Of a stretch of 64,000 nucleotides of DNA, positions 48,901 to 59,194 are shown piece by piece. The stretch comes from Paracyclopina nana. Its lineage: Eukaryota; Arthropoda; Copepoda; Cyclopoida; Cyclopettidae. A program made the translations under genes and the position numbers. Where the stretch lies: contig JAGUCH010000003.1 in the NCBI GenBank assembly GCA_019096065.1, positions 6,572,001-6,636,000 on the forward strand, written 5' to 3'. Each line of letters opens with the position of its first letter. The first letter of the stretch is position 1. The notes under the pieces are model-generated. The model made no database searches, had not been told where the DNA came from, and saw only the letters and a list, made by a program, of their open reading frames with translations.

Positions 48901-51900
48901 TTTATTAAATTCAGAGCTGACAGCTCACGTTTCATCCCATGATAAATTGAGGCTCAAAATTCAGGTTCCTATGGGAGTCGTTTGTAATTCGGGGAAAAAA
49001 TATCTGTCAGAGTTATTTTTTGATGGTCAATTATTGCAGATGGTGAGTTGTAGTTGGGAGACCTTGCTTAGCTCTTTCCATGATACATTATTGAGCTTCA
49101 CTTAGCTAAGGTTTGTCACTAATCATGTCCTCTCTCTTTGAGCATGAATGCTTTATTGAGGACAAAAGCCGAGGAAGTTGGACAAAGAGGTGCACAGCCT
49201 GTGTCGCGACGATAAGAGCAATAAAAGCCCCCCTTCATGATCAATAAAAGCTACTGATCCACTTTATGACCCTGATGGATCCCAGTGGACAATTTCAAGC
49301 AATTTCCTGCTTTTACTGCATACAGCTATGGCACCCTCTCAAAAAAACCTCATTTCAAATCCTGCACAGGCCAGTTATTCTATCTATTATTTTATGAAAT
49401 TACTGTATAGCATTTGAATCAAATGGCAAATAATTTATCAGTGGCTGAATTACGTTGCATTGTGGGAAATTGGGAAAGTTAAGGCTATTGCCCAAATTAT
49501 GACTGAACTATGCAGTAATAGTCAAAAATTATAGTACTTTACTTTTGTCAGAAAGTATGACAAATCATGCTACTGCACTGTTTCGTTTGCAAATACAAAA
49601 GCAGCATAAGTTGAAACTCTGGGTGGAAACCTTAACAAATTACCAAAAAACGAGATAATCTCTCTTGGCATTTCGCTCCGCTCGCTCGATTAATCCGTGG
49701 CATTTCAGTTGGAGCTCCCCGCCTCAAACATTCAAGCGTTTATTTCTGTTCTGTTTGCTTTTTCTACTAGCAACACAAAGCCTTTCCTGCTCGTCGCGGT
49801 AAAAGTACATTTGTTCACGTTACGTCATCAGCCATTCAACTGAATTTACTTTGGAGTTTTGCTGCATATTGGTCAATTGCCCGAAAATATCGCATCAACC
49901 TTGATGGGATTTTCTTCCTATTGGGGAGTGTCACACCTCGGCCAAAATAAGCTAAGCTGCAGCCATACAGCATTAATGTAGAATTCCTTTTTATGATTTG
50001 CTGTTTAATCCGCCATGTCGCTATACTTTAAGCTCCTGTCCGAGTATGAAGGCAGTAAAAATATTATAGCATAAAAGTATGATCGTTTCTCCTCCATGAG
50101 GATTGTGGAATGTGACAGGGGAGATAACAAACCACTGTGGGGCCAGCAACTGCTATTAAGTGTCCAATTGCTCCACCACAGCTGTCGCTGTTGCCTTGAA
50201 TTATTCGAGCGGAGCACAATGTCGTTAATTGCTCACGGTCAAAGCGGGCAGACATTTTTCGTGGCACCATTTCCCATTGTGGGCAATCCGCAGGACAAGC
50301 TCTACGACACTACTCACACCCCCTTTTAGCTTTTACTTCGTTTGGACTTATCTGGATTTGAGATAATTTGTGCTAGCTAGCCTGCTGTGAAACCTTGGCT
50401 GAAGCTAAATTGTGTTCAGCCCCCCGAAGAAAAAACAATTTTATTTGCTCAGCAAATGTCCAGGAAAAGTCAATACGTCTGCTCTTTCATGAGATGACTT
50501 TTGAAATTGGACAGTCATACTTCTGCTCTATGGCTACAGCGTGGAACAATCATAGGTCACAAGTTTGACATTTCAGCTGCAAAGTTCTGCCTTTTATTAT
50601 CCGGGGGAAAAACGCATTAAAGTAGGCCAGAACGATTTATGTTGTTTATATTGATTTTTCAACCATGTGAGAAGCTCTAAAAAACAACTGTTTCGGATTA
50701 TTTCTTTTTTCAAGTTTGAAACCCCTAGAGAAATCATTATCGGATTTTTTTGCATAATTTGTAACAGTTGTTATGTGAAGAATGCCTCATATAGAAAAGT
50801 ACGTCAAATAGAATGTCCATTCAAATGGAAAATTGGGATCCTGATTGCCATCTGTGCCTAATTTCTGAGCTCACATGACATTTGAAAATTCAGCCAGCTA
50901 ACAACCAAAATATTGCATGACTTCAGCAACAAAAAAAGTTTATGGGGGCTTGAGTAGATAAAAATATCTCACTTTTAGAGGAAATGGCCAAAAATGGCAT
51001 TTTTGTTTCATCTTTTGGAGCTGACAAACGTGCCTGACATTTCTTTTCCTAACAGGGGAAAAAGATCAATGTCAAGCCAACTTGGGATGACACTAACTAT
51101 CAGCTCGTCCCAATTTCTAAATTGAGTGAAGTGTTGCTCATATAAGGCCCCGTAGCATTATGGATTGATTTTACCATTCGCGCCATGAAGCCTAAGCTCA
51201 AATACGAGCCTGCGTTCGACCCCCCAAAAAAGTACCAAAGCTCTTTTAAGGCTTAAGCCAAAAGGAATCAATTCACGTCAAGCTCACATTTGAAAAGGAT
51301 TAGCAGAAAATCACTTCTGTCCCTGCCTATTACAAATCCTTACATTTTTCAACTTCCACTTGGTAATCCAAAGGCTGCTGGTGCACTTGGACATCTATTT
51401 AGCTTAGGGACTTTTGGAAAATGGTCACAATTGAAATTAGTTTCAATAGATTGGCTCACCATTTTTCCGCCTAATTGACCTCACAAGGTCCTCCTCCTAT
51501 ATAGCAATGTAAAATGCAAAAATTGGGGTTTTCTGTCAAATAGCAGGCGTGCGTCCTGACTTTTACCCTGATTTTCCAAATGGATTGCAAATTGCTTAAT
51601 GAGGCATTAAAGTGACAGATTGGACGGTTTCACTTTATTCTATTTTTGGTTGCTATAGAATTTGATTGAAGTAGCGCGCGCGCGCCTGGCCGCTCGGCTA
51701 CGAAAAAGCCACTGTGCACACCTTTACCATAAAAGCTCCCCCTTTGTCGGCTTTTTTGGACACTTAGCAAAATTGTTATTTTTCGTTTCTTAGCAGGCTG
51801 TCAAAAGACGGCCGCAATTTTCAATGAAAGCTTATTAGTGAAGAATGTCGTAAAGGCGAATAAAGTGCCATTGATTTTTTTTAATGGCAGAATTGTGAAT

Positions 51901-54033
51901 GCGATTTGGTGAATTAGGAGAGCAATATTTGCCGTGAGATTGGAGGAAAATTCTCAGGCTTTTTTGGTGCATGCTCTCTGAATTTTGAGTGCTTAGAATC
52001 CTTTTTAGAGGTTTTTTGAATGCATTATGTATGATTGCATAAAAGTGGAGTCCATCCTTTGTACTGGTGTGCCTGCTGCTATTGTCACTGTAATCACGTA
52101 ATCACGGCTCAATTCTTTGGGGTCTGCTGTCGCATATGTCGACATAAAAGGGCATTGTGATGGCATTACGGCACACAAATCCCTCCATAATTGTGATCAG
52201 CTTTTTTCGAATTTGGCCAGGCTTAGGGATGCCAAAAGATGGCTTTTTCAATATTACATATACCATGCGAGCATTCCTGCATTTCCAGCCCAAAATTGAT
52301 GGAACAACTGTGCACATTTTGAGATTCTGTGAAACACAATTGAACAATTTTGAACTAATCTGAAGGATCTGTGGAAGGAATTTTATCTTGATTACCCCTC
52401 ATCATTTGGACAATAGCCTCGTTGATTGCACTCCGATGCGTCAATATTAATATTGCTCGCAGCTAGGGAGGAATTCTTGTTGCCATGATTGCTCTCGTTG
52501 CTACGCTCGAAATGAATTCAGATATGACCATTTTTTAATTATGTATAAAGCACACATAAAGGACACAGGCGCGGATCATTTGCCGAAGTGGAACCAATCA
52601 AGATTAGCGCCGGTTGGCCGGACACGTTTATTATTATTATTACTACATCCATAAATTGTTGACAACATGGAATAACATTAACTCCACGTTTGCCCAGTCT
52701 AGCCTTTAATTAACTTGGGACCAAAATTCACACATTAATGACAGACTGGGCACATAATTCACGTGATACTTAACCAGTCACCGGATGCATCATTTATCAT
52801 TATAACGTGTGTTGTCTAATATAGGCTATTGCATTTTCAAGTTTTCCATGCATATAGTGTGAATAATTACTGCTGTGCAGTGAAAATGCAGATTTGCAGT
52901 GGATGACTGCAAATGCTCATTAAAGTAGAAAATTCTGGGGTTAGGCGGAATTTTGTAGCCATAAATATTCGAATCCTTGATATTTTAGCGGGAGGAGGAG
53001 GAGGAAAGGGGGGAGGAAACTCAAATAAGGGCTATTATTTTACAGCAATTTCTGCTAAGCTGAAAAAGGTAAAATTGTAGGCAACTCCACGCGGCGGCGT
53101 CGCATTTGCGAGCTGATCCATTTTCTTGACTGTGAAATTGCACTTTATAAGGAATTTTCTCACAGCCACTCAGTGCAAAAATGGGGAAATATCTTGAATG
53201 ACCTTAAAGAATGTTAATGAGCTTATTTCCTCCCTCAATTAGGAAAAAGCCGTAGAGTCGAGATTTTCCACTTTTTTCCCCCCGTCATTATTTCCTGCCT
53301 ACAAATCAAAGAAAGCTTCGTATAGAAGAAGCTTGGTATGGTTGATTGTACTTTGCAAATGGTATAATTGCAATATCTGATCCAACGGATGCCCAAATCC
53401 ATCACAATATGGGCAGCATTTTTTCCAGACAGATTCCCCGCCCCCACGGCGAAAGGTCGGTCTCGTATTGAGAATACCCAGGCTAAGGCGGTTGTTATAT
53501 TGGCAAGGTATAGTTTCTGAGACCGACCCCCTCCCAAAGGGGAAATGAATGGGATTAATGTCGATTTTGGCTCATGTTTCGTGGGTGGCGTCGAATCCGT
53601 AATAATCAGATGATGGATCGACTTTTAGTCCACATCTTGTGAAAACCATCATATATATCGAAGGATTCGGTAGAAATCTCAGAAGGTTGTTGCCCTTGCA
53701 TTGCATATATTCCCCCAAAGAGGCATGATCCAAAGCCTTGGATTATTCGAGCGGAGTGAGAAATGTAACGATGTTTTCATTTTTTTCCCTCGGAGTCCGG
53801 AAACTGCAATTCATAGTACTCTACTTTATCCGAGCTGCTACTGCTGTAACAATGGTGAACGAATTCAATCCAAAGTAAATGGGGCGTGTATTGAACCGAT
53901 CCATTTATTTTCAAGAGGTCTTCAAAGGGTGGAATGGATCATCTATGAAAAAATGCTCCAAAGAGCTTTTCATCTACTACTACTCCACAGAGCCCAACAA
54001 TAAAAGAGAAAAAGGCTCGGATTTTCCACAAAC
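42961..54033. other. Non-coding stretch
   Basis: No gene found in 11 kb. It contains a YY1-like site at 45555-45567, a CG-repeat tract at 51674-51686, three GCACAGTGGG sites (44008, 44428, 44644), a purine-rich tract near 52990 and a small GGTCGGTCTC hairpin (about 53455-53529). Confidence 0.5.
45555..45567. promoter_or_regulatory. YY1/Pho-like site
   Basis: GCCGCCATCTTGG matches the YY1 consensus (complement of AANATGGCGGC) in otherwise AT-rich DNA. A GC-rich patch follows to 45620. No coding exon is visible next to it, so its target is unknown. Confidence 0.45.
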
Positions 54034-54036
54034 AGA

Positions 54037-54181
54037 GGCTTAGTCTCTTCTGGAGATTTCATAGTGACCAAGCCACGGTCATTATCGTTTCTTATGTACT
54101 GAGTAGGTTGCGATGGAACTACATAAGAATCGATAATGACCGTGGCTTGGTCACTATGAAATCTCCAGAAGAGACTAAGCC
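54037..54181. mobile_element. 145-bp palindromic element E3 (copy of E2)
   Basis: Near-identical to E2 (21139-21283), differing at about two positions, and the same length. The flanking triplets are AGA at 54034-54036 and 54182-54184, so the duplication is three bases but not TTA. Confidence 0.9.
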
Positions 54182-54184
54182 AGA

Positions 54185-57000
54185 GTCTATCCAACTTGGC
54201 GCTGATTTTGTTGTTTGCTGAGTGAGTCAGCAATTTCTCAAAACTGACAGGAAACAAGGATCTGAAAAAAACTGCTGAAAACCAAAATCGTTCATTTCCC
54301 CCTAAGCCTACAAAATATGGAGTGCACCGTGTGCATTTGAAGTTATTTGGATTACAATCCATCAACGATATTTTGCTGCTTTTTGGCAGCTCCAAATACG
54401 AATTTGGTGAATGTCATGTGATCTCAATGAAATCCAATAGCAAGAAAGAAAACAAAAATCAATCTCAAACTCGGACAGCCAGCACAGTGGGAATTGACAG
54501 TGAGGCCAAAAAGGAGCCAAATATGGCTGAAAAATGCACTTTAATTGAAAGAGTCCTTTGAATTTTTGACATTGCCAAAATAAAGGCTTATCTGATGCCT
54601 TGTTAGACATTTTTCAAAGCCTATTTTTGGCTGGGCCTAAAATTAGTATTCTAGCTTGTTAGCTGCATCAGTGTTCAAGGGCTTGTATGTTGATAAATCA
54701 AAGTATTGCCTCGAGAACAAAATTCTCCGTAAATTACAACGCTCAGTTTTCGGTACGTATGACTCATGATCTATTAGGCTGTCACATGTTCCAGCTCCCT
54801 TATACACATGAAGTTTAATTAGAACATAATACGCCAATTATCATTTGTGTATCTAATTACTGAGACACACTTGAGACACATAATTTAGTGCTATGTTTTA
54901 GCACAGTGAGATAATGGGAAAAAATACTGGCATTCTGAAAAAGTAATGAGTTTCCTTGTTTTGAACTAATTATTGGCCTAATTGGACTTTTGGAAAAATG
55001 GCCATTCTCCGTTTTCCTTTAATTTCCCGGTTGGCGCCAAAAATGTTGACAGGTTCCGGCCAAAAGTTGTAATTCCACCCCCTTGGAATGCTCTCTAATT
55101 TGCAGAGCCAAAAAGATTTTAATGGATACTCTTGCCGTCATCAGTTGCTTAATTAGAAGTTTTAAGTTTGCGCCCAGTCTCGAAGATTTAGCTGAGAATT
55201 ATACCTAAGCTTTTAAGTTAACTGACTAACTATCTAGCGCACATTCTGCTAATATTTTATTTTTAGGAAAATTTTGCTAGCTTACAAATAGTGCAATAAG
55301 ACTGGCAGTTATGTGGCGGTTTTGCTCTGTTTTATTTCTCCACGTGAAGGCATTCGTACTTATTCTCGGATCATTACAACGAAAAGCACATCTGTTTTTG
55401 CAATAATGTACCGAAGAAGCGCTTCAGCATAAATATGCTAAAAGACTCTCTGCTAGTATATTAATGCATTTTTTTCCTCTCATGTTTCTCAGGCATAAAA
55501 AATGCAATCAATGCAATTGAAAAAAAGGAGAAAAATAAAATAATGTCCCTGTATTTGCATTTTTATGGCCCTCGCACGGATTTTCACAATTCCGGCAAAA
55601 TTTTCAAGCTGAGCGTAGCGGAGATGGAGCGAAGCAAATCGTGCATGCGCTTATTTGGTTCGTAGTTTGCGATCTGCATTCGGACGCTCAAACTAGGGCC
55701 AGCTGTTAAAAAGCAGTTGCAAAAATGTGTGTGGCGAAAAACGTCCAAATACGGGGGACTAAAATTGGCTAAATGATGCCGAAAAAAGTGAGTATCACAA
55801 TATGCAAATACGTACAAAAAGAAGCACGTGAAGAAAAAACACCCGCTGAATACGGACATATTGTACGCCTAACTTTGGGAAAATCCGCCACTAGAGTAGC
55901 AGAATACTATTTTGTTCCATTATTAGAAGGTAGAATGTCTTTTCGCTTTTGAAAAAAAAATCACATTAATCTTAATGCAGGGATCCATTTGCATATAAAT
56001 TGATGGAAGACAGGAACAACAACAGGATAGTTTGATTTATGTACCACATTTTAGCATATTTTGCATAATTTCACCCCGCGCCACAGTTGAGTAATGAAAA
56101 CAAGGATTTTTTGCATTTCAAATTGCTTTTTCATCTCATCATTGTAATCTCTCTCGAATAATCCTAGGCATTTGAGATTTAGTTATGAATAACCATTGAA
56201 TTTTATAGGAGCAGCTCCTTTGAGCTACTTGAGCTTAATTTTCATAGCTGAATTCTTTTGCATCAATGATCCCCTCGTCAAAGGTACCGAATTTCACCCC
56301 GGGGGTCTGGTGGGGATAAAAAGCCCCACCAGATGATGATGATGGGACAAACTTCCGCGCTCATTTATATCTAAAAGACAGAGCACAGTGGGAAAAGGGA
56401 GCTTTTCACCCCCTTCCGATGATTCTCATTGAGCTCGAGCCCCAGGGGTGTTTTGTTATCGTGTCACAAAGGAGAGTTGACAGCCAAATGGATAAAAGTT
56501 ATTTCCAACTGAGTCCCCACCCCAGGGGGTTTAACCCAAGGAGATCCCCCTGTGTGTCAAATCCGCCCCCGCCCATTTCTTTCCAAAGTCAAATTTCGGC
56601 CTGTCTGCGGATTTTCCGAGCCATTGTTTGCTTCTCAGCTTTTGTCGAAAAAAAGCTGGCTCAGTTATCAGCAGATTCATCAGCTGGCGCAAAAACAGAG
56701 AAGATCTCAGTTTTCACCGGTTTCCATTTGCATGACTATGATCGAATTTCGATCTTAATAGACGGCCCCCCGTGGCGTTTTAAGCTGAGATTTCCATATG
56801 GCGGAATTGATTACCCATGAGCATGCCATTCAATTTAGAAGCATTAGCCCAGATTGCGATCGGAGCTCTGGAAAGAAGTCGAATGTGGCTGCAAAAGAGC
56901 CAAAATAGATATCTCTTATTGGCATAATTTGTGCGTTGGAACGTGTTGACCCGATCTGAACCGATTTTAACAGATGAGTGTGATTGGCAGGGCAATTTCA
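54185..57000. other. Non-coding stretch
   Basis: Broken frames and no recognised domain. GCACAGTGGG at 54482 and 56383. A GC-richer patch near 56300-56580 has one 133-codon frame (56419-56820) without recognisable features. Confidence 0.45.
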
Positions 57001-57047
57001 TGTCTATGGCAGCTCGCTCGCTGTAAAGTTAATGAATGTGAATCTTC

Positions 57048-57064
57048 GCTGCAGGGGGCGCGCA
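57048..57064. promoter_or_regulatory. CTCF-like site (CTGCAGGGGGCGCGC)
   Basis: CTGCAGGGGGCGCGC closely follows the core of the animal CTCF consensus (AGGGGGCGC). It lies about 175 bases before the candidate first exon of the channel gene. Confidence 0.5.
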
Positions 57065-57237
57065 GAGCGACGTTCGCGCTTTGTTTATGGAGCAATGCGG
57101 GATTGAACTATCGACCCCCAAAAATGCAATCACGAGAGATCATGCCATTATGGTACAACAATTACAACGTTTCGATGCCTCATCAGCCTGACGAGCGTAG
57201 ATGTTGTTAGGGTCGACGCTGAGGCGAAACAAAAAGA

Positions 57238-57357
57238 ATGAATAGAGCCAGGTTAGGCGAGGATCAAAGGTTAGCGGACAGCAACGGCATGGGAATTTTT
57301 AGCAGGTGCTTCCACGACAGTGAGAAGATTATCGAGATGACTACAAGTGGAATCAAG
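57238..57357 (+). CDS. Candidate first coding exon of the DEG/ENaC gene
   Basis: A 40-codon open stretch begins at ATG 57238, with A at -3 and an in-frame TGA 16 bases upstream, and ends at a strong donor AATCAAG|GTGAGC. It reads MNRARLGEDQ...EMTTSGIK. It ends in phase 0, and a possible acceptor TTCCAG|TTGACC at 59215 also sits in phase 0 of the channel's first known exon. Joining them gives a 761-residue protein with no frame break. The acceptor has a weak pyrimidine tract. It could instead start a different gene or a non-channel transcript. Confidence 0.45.
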
Positions 57358-58351
57358 GTGAGCAGATGCTCAGCTTTATCTTAATAATGATGCATGTATG
57401 AACGTAAAATTCGTTTCAGATGGTTCAACCCTCGAAATTGTGCCGAGTCACCGTTTGATGCCAATTTCGTTGCTGCTAATCCAATCACTTGGCAATCTTC
57501 CTCCACTTATGAAATTCCATAATGACATTTTTTATCAGCGCCACTTGGAATTCCGACGAAATTGAAGACACTTGTGCACTTTCCAATATTTGATTTCACG
57601 CTTTGATAAGTGGCAGAGCGCTTGATTTTTTGCATTCCTCGCCGTTAAAACACGAATGCGGCTCGATTAATCATTTTTGGCACGGCATCCAAGCCAATTA
57701 TACCACCAATGCGATTTGAATGGCAAAACAGGAATCAGTGGCTCAACTGATCTTTGTTTTCGCGGTTCAATTTTTCCCATGAACGCATTTTACAGCATCT
57801 CGCTGAAAAATCTCGATTTGAAGGCTACGCCGCAAATTGGCAAACTTTTTTTCAATTAAACCAAAAGCACATTTCGGTCGACAAAGTTAGATGACGTGAA
57901 GTCATTTGAAAAATGCTGTGCCAAGTCGAGCATCAATAATGAATAGATGAACACGAACGAATAGGATGGAAAATCCAATCATGAAGACGACGCATGTATG
58001 CACGCACAGCTGTGGATTATCTAGATAGATTTGATTGAAAGGATTATTATTGTTGGCTCGCTGTATTTGACAACAAACAGAGAAAATCATGCGAATTTGC
58101 GCTCCCTCTACTTTTCCTATGGTAACGAACGATTTTGGTGATCTTGAATTTCCATCCAAAATTATCTTTGGCCAGAAACAAGAATTCCTGAGCCAATTTT
58201 TTCCTGAATTTACTTACGGCGCCATTTTTATGCAAATGCTGTCCCATGCACTCATTAAAATGCATTAGCCATATTCTAACGACTTTCGCCTTCACCCACT
58301 GACACAGCTTTGAAATATTGTTCATTGATGGAGATAAGTCAAGCAAAGCTG

Positions 58352-58659
58352 AATAGGTGGCGCCACTCTACTGCTTAAAAATTGAAATTCGGAGCGTAGC
58401 GCCACCTATTGTGACTACAATGCATTATTCGTATTCTTAGGGCCAGGTTGCTGCTGCCTACTGAATGGCTTGCAAAAATAGCAAAACTTGTCGGCTTTTC
58501 TAAGCCTTTTGAAAAACAAATAAGAAGTGTCATTCAAGAAAAATAATTAAATATCTAGCTCATTGTAGAAATAAAAATTATAGACAGGTGGCGCTGTCAT
58601 GCGGCGAACGTCTACAGAGCAACATAGGATATGAGCGTTGTAACGCCCTCTAGCGGTGG
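58352..58659. promoter_or_regulatory. Cluster of four CTCF-like motifs
   Basis: AATAGGTGGCGCC at 58352-58364, its inverse GCGCCACCTATT at 58399-58410, CAGGTGGCGCTG at 58585-58596, and CGCCCTCTAGCGGTGG at 58644-58659. AGGTGGCGC is the Drosophila-type CTCF core and the last is a vertebrate-type core. Four in 310 bases of AT-rich DNA suggest an insulator or domain boundary. If the 57238 exon is real, they lie in its intron. Confidence 0.5.
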
Positions 58660-59194
58660 ACATTTGCATTTTTACCGCTTGAAGCTTACTTGAGCATGAT
58701 TTGAGGCAAAAGGGGGGAAAATCGAAAAGTGTGAGAATGATGAATGCGGTTTTCCGGCCAAATGGGTTTGAACGGCGTTCAGTCACGTGACTTTGGATCA
58801 GCTGCCATCTTGCGATAGCTGTATGTAATGGATGACCGGCACGCGACCACATGCACATAATGAGCTTTTCATGCGGTGACGTTATTAAAGTCCACCAGTC
58901 TGGAATCTTTACGGCTTAATGGCACATTTCCCCACAGTGAAAAAAGGGATTTTGTTATCTTGCTTACTCGTTAGAAGGGATTGTGCTTTCCATCTAACTA
59001 AGCCAATTTTCCTCGGTCATGTGGTTACATCACAGAATAGAGCGTTTATTTTATTTTTTATCTCGATTTACCCTATTGTGAACAACGTTAATTAGAACAA
59101 AGCCTTGATTAAGCCCATCACCGAAAGAACCATAATTAGGGAACTTTTCTCAATTAGGAAACACTCATTTGCTTCCATAAATACATGAATACAT

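Noticed and set aside
53455-53529. GGTCGGTCTC...GAGACCGACC hairpin as a tRNA or small RNA
   Set aside because: Only a 10-11-bp stem, with no tRNA arms or A/B boxes recognised.
56419-56820. 133-codon frame in a GC-richer patch
   Set aside because: No domain and no matching splice partner; frames on other strands are also open here.
10302-57000. CRISPR array, tRNA, rRNA or bacterial-type operon
   Set aside because: No regularly spaced repeats other than the minisatellite at 18001, no tRNA-like folds, and introns show the DNA is eukaryotic.
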